The translations under genes and the position numbers were made by a program. A model generated the notes under the pieces. It saw nothing but the letters and a program-made list of their open reading frames with translations. It was not told the origin of the DNA and ran no database searches. A DNA stretch of 64,000 bases from assembly GCA_052032225.1 (NCBI GenBank), contig JBPEWY010000083.1:1-64000 (forward strand). The letters are read 5' to 3'. This document shows positions 26,235 to 34,816 of this stretch, piece after piece (positions within the stretch are counted from its first letter, which is position 1; the number at the start of each line of letters is the position of its first letter). The DNA is from JBPEWY01 sp052032225. GTDB taxonomy: Bacteria; Bacteroidota; Bacteroidia; Flavobacteriales; Flavobacteriaceae.

Positions 26235-26795
26235 TTAGTACAATAATAGTAGTAAAACGATGCTTACCGGTCCAAATACTTTACGTAACTCACGTAAGCC
26301 AATTTTTAATCTTGATTTAACAGTACCCAGCGGAACGTTTAATGCCTCGCTGGCTTCCTGCTGTGTCATCCCCTGAAAAAACAGGGCTTCAAGCACTACT
26401 TGATACTTTTCTTCTAATTTATTTACGTGCTCAGCTAAGTCCATATGTTCTGGCTTATAGCTGTTTACACCTACATTATATACGTTAGAAACGTCAATTT
26501 GGATTTCTTTATCGGTTTTAGTGTTAATACTTCTTAACTTATCTATGGCTGTATTTCTGGTTATACGAAATAACCAAGTAAAAAGTTTAGCTTTGCTGGG
26601 GTCGTAACTTGAAGCGTTTTTCCAGATTTTAACAAAACTCTCCTGAACCACGTCTTGAGCCAACTCTTCATTTTTGGTTATTTTAAGCGCTACTCCGTAT
26701 AAAGTGTCTGCATAATGATCGTAGAGCAATGATATTGCCTTATCATTTTGTTCTTTAAGTAGCTCTATTATATGTTTTTCAAGTAGCGCACTCAT
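26235..26795 (-). CDS. ECF-type RNA polymerase sigma factor paired with anti-sigma
   Basis: A 186-residue sigma factor: region 2 (AISLLYDHYADTLYGVALKI, AQDVVQESFVKIWKNASSYD, LFTWLFRITRNTAIDKLRS) and region 4 (VVLEALFFQGMTQQEASEALNVPLGTVKSRL, given here only as landmarks QGMTQQEASEAL and PLGTVKSRLKIG). It is of the SigK-like group that works with RskA anti-sigmas, fitting the next gene. Unusually, it ends with a hydrophobic tail, VSIVLLLLLY, right after region 4. Confidence 0.9.
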   Translation of the reverse strand: MSALLEKHIIELLKEQNDKAISLLYDHYADTLYGVALKITKNEELAQDVVQESFVKIWKNASSYDPSKAKLFTWLFRITRNTAIDKLRSINTKTDKEIQIDVSNVYNVGVNSYKPEHMDLAEHVNKLEEKYQVVLEALFFQGMTQQEASEALNVPLGTVKSRLKIGLRELRKVFGPVSIVLLLLLY

Positions 26796-26880
26796 GCGTT
26801 GTAAAAAAATTAGAGTGTTTAAAATCTAAAATCAAATTTCTTTCGTAAATAAAGTAACAAAGATCTTATTCTTACTTACT

Positions 26881-26899
26881 CAAAGGTATTAATTAATAC
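26881..26899 (-). promoter_or_regulatory. Candidate -7 box overlapping a 14-bp palindrome upstream of the sigma/anti-sigma pair
   Basis: On the minus strand 26881-26888 reads TACCTTTG (TAnnTTTG). Positions 26886-26899 are a perfect palindrome, GTATTAATTAATAC, overlapping that box. The sigma start lies 86 nt downstream. A -33 TTG occurs only at a short spacing (14 nt). Confidence 0.4.
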
Positions 26900-26987
26900 T
26901 TGCAAACGTAATAAATTAGACGAAATTCTAAAAACACTTTTTGTTTGTGGGTTTAAGGTTTTTTAGGTTAGTTTAGTTTGATTTGGT

Positions 26988-27021
26988 CCTCACCGTAAGG
27001 TATTTGCGGTGAGGTTTTTTT
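26988..27021 (+). terminator. Terminator-like hairpin with T-run on the plus strand beside murB
   Basis: CCTCACCG (26988-26995) and CGGTGAGG (27007-27014) make an 8-bp stem followed by seven T's on the plus strand. On the minus strand, where murB ends, the hairpin lacks a T-run and is followed by ACCAAATC. The orientation therefore fits a plus-strand transcript, yet no plus-strand gene lies upstream. Confidence 0.5.
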
Positions 27022-28036
27022 ATGCAATTATATTCACTTCGTTTTCTAACGCTATATCAAATTGTTTTTTTACGGTTTCTTGAATTTTATTTGATAGTTC
27101 TAGTATTTCTTTGCCGGTTGCGCTACCGTAGTTTACCAAAACTAAAGCTTGCTTTGTATGAACTCCGGCATCGCCAAATCGTTTTCCTTTAAAACCACAT
27201 TGTTCTATTAACCACCCTGCAGGCACTTTATATTGGTCTTCAGATACCTTATAAAAAGGCATGTTTGGATACTTTTGTTGTAACGTATTAAATGCTTGTT
27301 TTGGTATAACAGGATTTTTAAAAAAACTACCGCTATTGCCAATTTCTGCCGGATCCGGAAGTTTACTTTTTCTAATAGCAATCACCGCATTAGAAACATC
27401 TTGTATGGTTGGGTCTTTAATGTTTTGTTCTTGTAAATAGCTTTCTATTGCACCATACGTGGTGTTGATTTTATGGTTGTTTTTGGTAAGTTTTAGTGTA
27501 ACACTAGTAATTATGTAGTTACCTTTTTCTTTCTCTTTAAAGATTGAGGTTCTGTACCCAAACTTACATGCTTTTAACGAAAACGTTTTTTGCTTTTTAG
27601 TTTTGCTGTGCACAGCAGTACAGCGTTCAAAAACATCTTTAAGCTCAACCCCATAAGCTCCTATATTCTGAATAGGAGCAGAACCAACATTGCCCGGTAT
27701 TAAAGACAGGTTTTCTATACCTCCTAAATTATGTGCTAATGCCCACTGTACAAGCTCATGCCAATTTTCTCCTGCCATAGCAGTTACCAGGGCATGAGAA
27801 GTATCTTGAGAGATAATATACTTGCCTTTTAAATTAACATAGATAACCAGTTTATTGAGGTCTTTTGTTAAAAGCATATTACTGCCGCCTCCTAAAATAA
27901 ATGGTTCGGGATAGTTTTTTAGCGAAAGCGCTGCAATTAATTCCGGAATAGTTGTTACTTCTACAAAATAACGCGCGTTAACATCTATCCCAAAAGTATT
28001 GTAGGGTTTTAAAGATATGTTTTCTTGAACCTTCAC
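27020..28036 (-). CDS. murB: UDP-N-acetylenolpyruvoylglucosamine reductase
   Basis: A 338-residue flavoenzyme of peptidoglycan precursor synthesis. The FAD-binding part has ILGGGSNML and ENLSLIPGNVGSAPIQNIGAYGVE, followed by the catalytic region FGYRTSIFK, the Ser of GNSGSFFKNP and a C-terminal Glu. It follows the type II length seen in E. coli. Its ATG directly abuts the stop of the aminotransferase gene (shared base 28036), showing coupling. Confidence 0.95.
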   Translation of the reverse strand: MKVQENISLKPYNTFGIDVNARYFVEVTTIPELIAALSLKNYPEPFILGGGSNMLLTKDLNKLVIYVNLKGKYIISQDTSHALVTAMAGENWHELVQWALAHNLGGIENLSLIPGNVGSAPIQNIGAYGVELKDVFERCTAVHSKTKKQKTFSLKACKFGYRTSIFKEKEKGNYIITSVTLKLTKNNHKINTTYGAIESYLQEQNIKDPTIQDVSNAVIAIRKSKLPDPAEIGNSGSFFKNPVIPKQAFNTLQQKYPNMPFYKVSEDQYKVPAGWLIEQCGFKGKRFGDAGVHTKQALVLVNYGSATGKEILELSNKIQETVKKQFDIALENEVNIIA

Positions 28037-29226
28037 TAGTCTTTATAAACTTTTAAAGCTTCTTTAATAATGTTAACGGCTTTTAGCAAGCTTTTTTTAT
28101 TGAGAACGTATGCAATTCTTATTTGATTAAGCCCAACGCCCGGAGTTGAGTAAAAACCTGCTGCAGGAGCAACCATTACGGTTTCATTGTCTACATCAAA
28201 CTTATCTAATAACCATTGCGCAAAGTGGTCGGCATTTTTTACAGGAAGTTCTGCAATACAGTAAAAAGCACCTTTTGGGGTTGCAATTTTTACACCGGGT
28301 ATTTGCTGTAAGGCTTCTATTAAAGTGTTTCTTCTATCAGCATATTCTTCAATAACTTCATCAAAATAACTTTGTGGTGTTTGTAGAGCAGCTTCACTGG
28401 CTATTTGTGCAAATGTTGGCGGACTTAAACGGGTCTGCGCAAACTTTAATGCGGTTTTAATTACTTCTTTATTTTTAGAAACTAAGTAACCAATTCTGGC
28501 ACCACACATGCTATAACGCTTAGAGACAGAATCAATCATAATAGCATGATTTTCTAAGCCCTCTTGTTCCATCACAGAGTAATGTTTGTAACCATCATAA
28601 GTAAACTCTCTATATACTTCATCGGCAATTAAAAACAAATCATGCTTTTTAACAATTTTAGCGAGTTTTTCTATCTCTTCTTTCGTGTATAGATAGCCGG
28701 TTGGGTTACCAGGATTACAAATTAAAATTGCCTTGGTTTTAGGGGAAATTAATTCTTCGAAAGCTTCAATAGGAGGTAAGGCAAAGTTATCTTCTATTTT
28801 AGAAACTACCGGAACTACTTTAACTCCGGAAGCTGTAGCAAAACCATTGTAATTAGCATAAAAAGGCTCAGGGATAATAATCTCGTCTCCCGGATCAGTA
28901 ATACTTCCAATAGCAAATAATAAAGCTTCAGAGCCTCCGGTAGTAACAATTATATCATCTGCAGTTACATGAATATTATTCTTTTTATAATAATCTGCTA
29001 TTTTTTCTCTATAAGTTTCTGCTCCTTCAGAGCGGGTATAAGCCAAAATATCAAGTAAATGAATTTTTACTGCTTCTAATGCTACTTCAGGGGTTTTAAT
29101 ATCTGGCTGTCCAATATTTAAATGATATACTGTTTTTCCTTCCTTATACGCTTTTTCGGCATAAGGCTGCAACTTTCTAATTGGCGATTCTGGCATTAAA
29201 CGCCCTTTTTCTGATATAGTTGGCAT
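28036..29226 (-). CDS. Class I/II PLP-dependent aminotransferase (aspartate aminotransferase-like)
   Basis: A 396-residue fold-type I aminotransferase. The Schiff-base Lys lies in SVSKRYSMCGARIGYL, with YNPGNPTG-type motif ICNPGNPTGYLY, LIADEVYREFTYDG for PLP nitrogen binding, and RIAYVLN carrying the carboxylate-binding Arg. It is closest in pattern to aspartate or broad-range aminotransferases of subgroup I-gamma. The coupling to murB is a matter of gene order; no cell-wall function is implied. Confidence 0.88.
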   Translation of the reverse strand: MPTISEKGRLMPESPIRKLQPYAEKAYKEGKTVYHLNIGQPDIKTPEVALEAVKIHLLDILAYTRSEGAETYREKIADYYKKNNIHVTADDIIVTTGGSEALLFAIGSITDPGDEIIIPEPFYANYNGFATASGVKVVPVVSKIEDNFALPPIEAFEELISPKTKAILICNPGNPTGYLYTKEEIEKLAKIVKKHDLFLIADEVYREFTYDGYKHYSVMEQEGLENHAIMIDSVSKRYSMCGARIGYLVSKNKEVIKTALKFAQTRLSPPTFAQIASEAALQTPQSYFDEVIEEYADRRNTLIEALQQIPGVKIATPKGAFYCIAELPVKNADHFAQWLLDKFDVDNETVMVAPAAGFYSTPGVGLNQIRIAYVLNKKSLLKAVNIIKEALKVYKD

Positions 29227-29363
29227 TGGCTATAATTTTTAGAGTTCACAAAATTGCAAAATATATTTTATAAATCACGCTGCTTTAATGTGTCTTTTTA
29301 CTCGTTAAACTTTGTTAAAGTGTAAAAAACAACAAAATCTTGTTGCTATATTTATATAGTATC

Positions 29364-30701
29364 ATGACTTTATTTAAAAAACATATTATTCTTTTTGCAT
29401 TAATTTTTTGTGCTGTAAATTCTTGGGCGCAACATTACAGTTTACCTAATAATAAAGATAAAGTTACTGTTAAATTTAAGTTTGTTAACAACTTAATTAT
29501 TTTGCCGATAGAGATTAATGGCGTAGAACTCTCTTTTATTTTAGACTCCGGAGTTAATAGTCCAATACTCTTTAGTTTGTTTAGTGAAGATACACTTGAG
29601 GTAAAAAATGTGGAGGAAATAAAAATTAAAGGATTGGGTAGCGGAACATCAATTAGAGCATTAAAATCACAAGGGAATGTTGTAAAAATAAAAGATGCCG
29701 TTAACTACAACCAAGCTATGTATTTGGTATTAGACCAAGGTATTAACTTCTCTCCAAGGATAGGTTTTCCGGTTCATGGTATAATAGGGTATGATATTTT
29801 TAGGGATTTTGTTGTAAAAATTAATTATGCATCAAAAAAACTAACCTTATACAATCCTGATAAATATAAAACTAAACTTTGCAAAAAATGCGAAATTATT
29901 CCTATTGATGTTAGAAACAACAAACCTTTTGTGAGCGCATCGGTTTCGGTCAGGGATGATAATGACATACCTGTAAATCTTCTTGTAGACTCCGGTAGTA
30001 GTGATGCATTGTGGTTATTTGCTAATGCCGATAAAGGTATTAATGTGCCGGCAGAAAATTTTGATGATTTTTTAGGAAGAGGTTTAAGTGGTAATGTGCA
30101 TGGTAAAAGGGCAAGGGTAGACGAATTTAATTTAGGAAAATTTACCTTAACCGATGCTAAAGTTGCATTTCCTGATTCTACTTCCTTACAGCATTTAACT
30201 ACCAGACTTGTACACAGAAACGGTAGTTTAGGAGGAGATATTTTAAAAAGATTTACAGTAATTTTTAATTATCAGAATAAGTACTTAATGTTAAAAAAGA
30301 ACGGTAATTTTAAAGTACCGTTTAAATTTAATTTGAGTGGATTAGAGTTACAGCACAATGGTATGAGAATAGTTAAAGAACGTGCAAACGACTTTAACGG
30401 AGTAATTAAAGAAACCCAAGACAATTCTAATACCATAGAAATTTTTCTATCAAGAATATATAAATACTCTATGTTTCCTGCCATAGAAATAGCAGAAGTT
30501 AGGCCCGGCAGTCCTGCTGAGGAAGCAGGCTTAAAAAAAGGAGATGTTATTTTGTCTGTTAACAGAAAAATGGCACATAGATTTACCCTTCAAGAACTAT
30601 CTGAATTAATGAACGAAAAGCCGGGTAAACGGATTATGTTAAGAATAGAAAGAGAAGGGCGAGAACTGGTTTTCTCTTTTGATTTAAAAAAGATATTATA
30701 A
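29364..30701 (+). CDS. Retropepsin-like aspartyl protease with C-terminal PDZ domain
   Basis: A 445-residue secreted protein; ATG 29364 begins the signal peptide MTLFKKHIILFALIFCAVNSWAQ. Two aspartyl protease half-domains each carry the active-site triad: SFILDSGVNSP and NLLVDSGSSDALW. A PDZ domain follows (PGSPAEEAGLKKGDVILSVN, about residues 370-445). Such periplasmic two-lobed proteases with PDZ are common in Bacteroidota and process unknown envelope proteins. It stands alone, ended by a strong bidirectional terminator. Confidence 0.88.
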   Translation: MTLFKKHIILFALIFCAVNSWAQHYSLPNNKDKVTVKFKFVNNLIILPIEINGVELSFILDSGVNSPILFSLFSEDTLEVKNVEEIKIKGLGSGTSIRALKSQGNVVKIKDAVNYNQAMYLVLDQGINFSPRIGFPVHGIIGYDIFRDFVVKINYASKKLTLYNPDKYKTKLCKKCEIIPIDVRNNKPFVSASVSVRDDNDIPVNLLVDSGSSDALWLFANADKGINVPAENFDDFLGRGLSGNVHGKRARVDEFNLGKFTLTDAKVAFPDSTSLQHLTTRLVHRNGSLGGDILKRFTVIFNYQNKYLMLKKNGNFKVPFKFNLSGLELQHNGMRIVKERANDFNGVIKETQDNSNTIEIFLSRIYKYSMFPAIEIAEVRPGSPAEEAGLKKGDVILSVNRKMAHRFTLQELSELMNEKPGKRIMLRIEREGRELVFSFDLKKIL

Positions 30702-30702
30702 A

Positions 30703-30728
30703 AAAAGCCTCTTTTAAAAGAGGCTTTT
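30703..30728. terminator. Bidirectional terminator between convergent genes
   Basis: A perfect 26-bp palindrome with arms AAAAGCCTCTTTT and AAAAGAGGCTTTT. It sits 1 nt after the protease stop and 21 nt before the stop of the convergent DUF1573 gene, and has flanking A- and T-runs for both strands. Confidence 0.85.
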
Positions 30729-30749
30729 GAATGTATATAGGGTTTTAAT

Positions 30750-31133
30750 CTATTTACTTGGGTCTATAACAGTACCTTTAATTTTTAATGCGATTGTTGG
30801 AGTATCTGCATTAGACATTACGGTTACTGTTTTTCTAATAGGGCCAACACGGTTGGTGTCGTACTTAACCTGTATTTCACCAGTTTCACCTGGCATAATA
30901 GGTTTTTCGGGTTTTTTAGGAATGGTACACCCACAGCTAGAAAAAACTTTAGAGATTACTAAAGGAGCATCTCCGGTATTAGTAAAAGTAAAAACTCTCA
31001 CACCGTCACTACCTTTTGCAATTTCGCCATAGTCTATTGTAGTAGACTTAAATTCAATTTTGGCTACTTTTTCTTGAGCATTTAGGGCAACACTCATTAA
31101 ACCTAAAAAAAATACTAAAACTAGTTTTTTCAT
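30750..31133 (-). CDS. Secreted DUF1573 domain protein
   Basis: A 127-residue protein. ATG 31133 is chosen since it starts the signal peptide MKKLVLVFFLGLMSVALNAQ. The mature part is a single Ig-like DUF1573 domain (DYGEIAKGSDGVRVFTFTNTGD, of which FTFTNTGDAPLVI and SSCGCTIPKKPEKPIMPGE are the diagnostic stretches, with its CxC). Such domains are widespread in Bacteroidota envelope proteins; function unknown. The gene is convergent with the protease and divergent from valS. Confidence 0.88.
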   Translation of the reverse strand: MKKLVLVFFLGLMSVALNAQEKVAKIEFKSTTIDYGEIAKGSDGVRVFTFTNTGDAPLVISKVFSSCGCTIPKKPEKPIMPGETGEIQVKYDTNRVGPIRKTVTVMSNADTPTIALKIKGTVIDPSK

Positions 31134-31194
31134 TATTTTTGGTTTTAAGTGAACTTCAAATTTAACTATTTTTAAACACACCCGCAAAATTCTT

Positions 31195-31223
31195 TTGTAA
31201 TCCTGCAGAGTTAACTACTTTTG
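31195..31223 (+). promoter_or_regulatory. Promoter of valS
   Basis: TTG at 31195-31197, an 18-nt spacer, and TACTTTTG (TAnnTTTG) at 31216-31223, 30 nt before the valS ATG. No T-box is expected in this phylum and none was seen. Confidence 0.6.
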
Positions 31224-31253
31224 TAACCTTTAGTCAAAAACCGTTCCAAAAAG

Positions 31254-33884
31254 ATGAGTATACCTTCTAAATACAATGCAAAAGCAGTAGAAGATAAGTG
31301 GTATGAGTACTGGATGAAACACAATTATTTTCATTCAGAACCCGATGAAAGAGAACCATATACTATTGTTATTCCGCCACCAAATGTAACAGGAGTATTG
31401 CACATGGGGCATATGCTTAACAATACATTGCAAGATGTATTAATTAGAAGAGCCCGCTTAAAAGGATACAATGCTTGTTGGGTGCCGGGTACAGATCATG
31501 CCTCAATTGCTACCGAAGCAAAAGTAGTTGCAAAGCTTAAAAAAGAAGGTGTAGAGAAAAGTAGCCTTACAAGAGAAGAGTTTTTAAAGCATGCTTGGGA
31601 TTGGACTCATAAGCACGGAGGTATCATTTTAGAGCAATTAAAAAAACTCGGATGCTCTTGTGATTGGGAGCGTACCAAGTTTACTATGGATGAAGACATG
31701 TCTGCTTCTGTAATTAAAGTGTTTGTAGATCTCTACAATAAAGGTCTTATTTACAGAGGTTACAGAATGGTTAACTGGGATCCGGAGGCTAAAACAACGT
31801 TGTCTGATGAAGAAGTTATTTATGAAGAAAGACAAGGAACGCTATATTATTTACAGTATAAAATAGAAGGTAGCCAAGATACCGTTACCATTGCTACCAC
31901 CAGACCGGAAACCATTTTAGGTGATACTGCAATTTGTATAAACCCTAATGATGAACGTTACCAACATCTTAAAGGCAAAAAAGCAATTGTACCAATTTGT
32001 AATAGGGTTATACCAATTATAGAAGATGAGTATGTAGATGTAGAGTTTGGTACAGGATGTTTAAAGGTAACACCTGCACACGATATTAATGATAAAGAGC
32101 TTGGAGATAAGCACAATCTAGAAGTAATAGATATTTTTAATGATGATGCTACTTTAAATCATTACGGACTTCATTACGAAGGAAAAGATAGGTTTGAGGT
32201 TAGAAAAGAAATTGTAAAAGAGCTTCAAGAAAAAGGACATTTAGTAAAAACAGAAACACACACACATAAAGTAGGTACATCAGAACGTACTAAGGCTGTA
32301 ATAGAACCAAAGCTTTCAGACCAATGGTTTTTAAAAATGAAAGATTTAGCACAGCCTGCTTTAGAAGCTGTGTTAGAAGGCGATATTAAATTAGTGCCCG
32401 AAAAATTTGTGAGTACCTACCGTCATTGGATGGAAAATGTTAGAGATTGGAATATTTCTAGACAGCTTTGGTGGGGGCATCAAATACCTGCATATTATTA
32501 TGGCGAAGGGAAAAATGATTTTGTTGTAGCAGAAACTGCAGAAAAAGCTTTAGAGCTTGCTAAAGATAAAACCGGTAATACAAGCCTTACATTAGCAGAT
32601 TTAAAGCAAGACGGTGATGTGTTAGACACGTGGTTTTCTTCTTGGTTATGGCCAATTAGCGTGTTTAACGGTATTTTAGAGCCAGACAATAAAGAAATAG
32701 ACTATTATTATCCAACTAACGATTTAGTTACAGCACCTGAAATTTTGTTTTTCTGGGTTGCAAGAATGATTATAGCAGGGTATGAATACCGAGGAAAAAA
32801 ACCGTTTAGCAATGTTTACCTAACCGGAATAGTTAGAGATAAACAGCGCAGAAAAATGTCTAAATCGTTAGGAAATTCACCAGATCCGTTAGAATTAATA
32901 GATAAATACGGTGCAGATGGCGTAAGGGTTGGAATGTTATTGAGCTCTCCAGCAGGTAACGATTTAATGTTTGATGAAGAATTATGTAAACAAGGAGGCG
33001 CATTTGCCAATAAAATATGGAATGCATTTAGGTTAATAAAAGGATGGGAAGTTGCTTCAGATATAAAGCAGCCTCAATACGCAAAAACTGCTATAAATTG
33101 GTATCAAGCAAAATTTAATAAAGTAATTACAGAGATAGAAGACCATTTTAGCAAATACAGAATTTCTGATGCTTTAATGGCAACCTATAAATTAATTTGG
33201 GACGATTTCTGCTCTTGGTTGTTAGAAATGGTTAAACCGGCGTATGGAGCACCAATAGATGCGCATACGTACAATAGCATTATACAAATATTAGAGAAAA
33301 ACTTAACCATTCTGCATCCGTTTATGCCATTTATAACCGAAGAAATATGGCAACATATAGCAAACAGAACTCCAGAGCAAGCATTAATTGTAGCTAATTG
33401 GCCCAAATCAGAAAACTTTAATGAGAATATTATTAGCGAATTTGAGTTTGCTTCAGAAGTAATTTCGAATATTAGAGCAATCAGAAAAGAGAAAAACATT
33501 CCATTTAAAGAAGCCATAAATCTTTCGGTAATTAACAGTGAGAATGTTCCGGATACTTTTAATGATATTATTAAAAAATTAGGTAATGTTGCAGAGCTTA
33601 GCTTAGTTACAGATAAAGTAGAAGGAGCACTGTCGTTTAGAGTAAAATCTAATGAATATTTTATCCCAATAAGTGATGCAATTAATGTAGAAGAAGAAAT
33701 TAAAAAACTACAAGAAGAGCTTGCTTATACTGAAGGGTTTTTACAATCAGTACAAAAGAAATTAGCAAACGAAAGGTTTGTAAATAATGCACCAGAAAAA
33801 GTAGTAGCTATGGAGCGTAAAAAAGAAGCAGATGCTTTGGCTAAAATAGCTACTATTAAAGAAAGCTTGGCCAATTTTAAATAA
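31254..33884 (+). CDS. valS: Valyl-tRNA synthetase
   Basis: An 876-residue class I aminoacyl-tRNA synthetase. The HIGH motif appears as GHML in PNVTGVLHMGHML, the KMSKS motif is at residues 534-538, and the editing domain has TTRPETILGDTA. The C-terminal arm is a coiled coil (VEEEIKKLQEELAYTEGFLQ), characteristic of ValS. It charges tRNA-Val in the cytoplasm and hydrolyses mischarged threonine. Full length for the family. Confidence 0.97.
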   Translation: MSIPSKYNAKAVEDKWYEYWMKHNYFHSEPDEREPYTIVIPPPNVTGVLHMGHMLNNTLQDVLIRRARLKGYNACWVPGTDHASIATEAKVVAKLKKEGVEKSSLTREEFLKHAWDWTHKHGGIILEQLKKLGCSCDWERTKFTMDEDMSASVIKVFVDLYNKGLIYRGYRMVNWDPEAKTTLSDEEVIYEERQGTLYYLQYKIEGSQDTVTIATTRPETILGDTAICINPNDERYQHLKGKKAIVPICNRVIPIIEDEYVDVEFGTGCLKVTPAHDINDKELGDKHNLEVIDIFNDDATLNHYGLHYEGKDRFEVRKEIVKELQEKGHLVKTETHTHKVGTSERTKAVIEPKLSDQWFLKMKDLAQPALEAVLEGDIKLVPEKFVSTYRHWMENVRDWNISRQLWWGHQIPAYYYGEGKNDFVVAETAEKALELAKDKTGNTSLTLADLKQDGDVLDTWFSSWLWPISVFNGILEPDNKEIDYYYPTNDLVTAPEILFFWVARMIIAGYEYRGKKPFSNVYLTGIVRDKQRRKMSKSLGNSPDPLELIDKYGADGVRVGMLLSSPAGNDLMFDEELCKQGGAFANKIWNAFRLIKGWEVASDIKQPQYAKTAINWYQAKFNKVITEIEDHFSKYRISDALMATYKLIWDDFCSWLLEMVKPAYGAPIDAHTYNSIIQILEKNLTILHPFMPFITEEIWQHIANRTPEQALIVANWPKSENFNENIISEFEFASEVISNIRAIRKEKNIPFKEAINLSVINSENVPDTFNDIIKKLGNVAELSLVTDKVEGALSFRVKSNEYFIPISDAINVEEEIKKLQEELAYTEGFLQSVQKKLANERFVNNAPEKVVAMERKKEADALAKIATIKESLANFK

Positions 33885-33900
33885 TTGGCTAAGCTTTTTT
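33863..33900 (+). terminator. Terminator overlapping the 3' end of valS
   Basis: AAGCTTGGCCAATT (33863-33876) inside the last valS codons pairs with AATTGGCTAAGCTT (33883-33896), one bulge, followed by T's. The stop codon falls in the loop. Confidence 0.75.
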
Positions 33901-33903
33901 GTT

Positions 33904-34170
33904 TTAAAGCGATATTTTAAAGTAGCTTTCTACCAGTTCTACATACAATTGTTTGGCTTGTTTTTCGGTAACATTTCTGGCCTGAAACAGTGCATTGGCT
34001 TTAAATGCGCTAATTAGTGGTTTTTTACTTTTTGGGTTGTCAAAGTTTTTATTGGCAATTTTATAATAGGCGTAGAGTTTTAAAAGAAAATCTGCCGGAA
34101 GAGGATCGGTATAATTGTTTACATAATCTACAGCCTTAATAAACTTGTTATGTAATGTATCATTTTTCAT
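33904..34170 (-). CDS. Acyl-CoA-binding protein
   Basis: An 88-residue helical protein (ATG 34170). LPADFLLKLYAYYKIANK and the later AFKANALFQARNVTEKQAKQ follow the four-helix ACBP pattern, including the acyl-CoA-contacting Tyr/Lys residues. ACBPs bind long-chain acyl-CoA esters in the cytoplasm. It overlaps the end of psd by 11 nt and is the last gene of a phospholipid operon, which fits a lipid role. ACBP is mainly eukaryotic but also found in some bacteria including this group. Confidence 0.82.
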   Translation of the reverse strand: MKNDTLHNKFIKAVDYVNNYTDPLPADFLLKLYAYYKIANKNFDNPKSKKPLISAFKANALFQARNVTEKQAKQLYVELVESYFKISL

Positions 34171-34816
34171 AAGAAGCAATAACCGTTTTAGCGCCTTTAA
34201 CTTTTTGGTTTAATTGCACATGAATTGGTGTACCTATCGGAAGAAAAACATCTACTCTAGACCCGAATTTTATAAACCCGGAGTCAGAACCTTGTGTAAC
34301 ATTATCTCCTTCTTTGGCATAGTTAACAATTCGTTTGGCTAATGCACCTGCAATCTGGCGGTATAAAACTTCTCCAAAAACACTATTTTTAACCACCACT
34401 GTAGTACGCTCATTCTCTTCACTAGACTTAGGATGCCAAGCTACTAAGTATTTTCCGGGATGATATTTTGAATAGGTTATAGTGCCACCTACAGGATATC
34501 TGGTAACGTGAACATTGGTAGGAGACATAAAAATAGATACCTGAATTCTTTTGTCTTTAAAATATTCTTTTTCAAAAACTTCTTCAATAACTACAACTTT
34601 TCCATCTACCGGAGATAATACTGTAGCATCATTTAAATCAGGAACTCGTTTAGGGTTTCTAAAAAATTGTAAAATGGCAATTAAAAAAAGTATAGCAAAC
34701 AACTGGATGCTTACCTTTAGCCATTCTACAGACACAAAATAATGAGCTGATAATGCTAGGATTATAGCTATAAACAGACTTGCTAAAATTATTTTATGAC
34801 CTTCTTTATGAAACAT
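34160..34816 (-). CDS. psd: Phosphatidylserine decarboxylase proenzyme
   Basis: A 218-residue short-type decarboxylase. The N-terminal part has two hydrophobic segments (about residues 9-45). FMSPTNVHVTRYPVGG and the processing region GSDSGFIKFGSRVDVFLP, where cleavage between Gly and Ser would create the pyruvoyl cofactor, are intact. It makes phosphatidylethanolamine, the main flavobacterial phospholipid. It overlaps cdsA by 11 nt. Confidence 0.92.
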   Translation of the reverse strand: MFHKEGHKIILASLFIAIILALSAHYFVSVEWLKVSIQLFAILFLIAILQFFRNPKRVPDLNDATVLSPVDGKVVVIEEVFEKEYFKDKRIQVSIFMSPTNVHVTRYPVGGTITYSKYHPGKYLVAWHPKSSEENERTTVVVKNSVFGEVLYRQIAGALAKRIVNYAKEGDNVTQGSDSGFIKFGSRVDVFLPIGTPIHVQLNQKVKGAKTVIASYEK

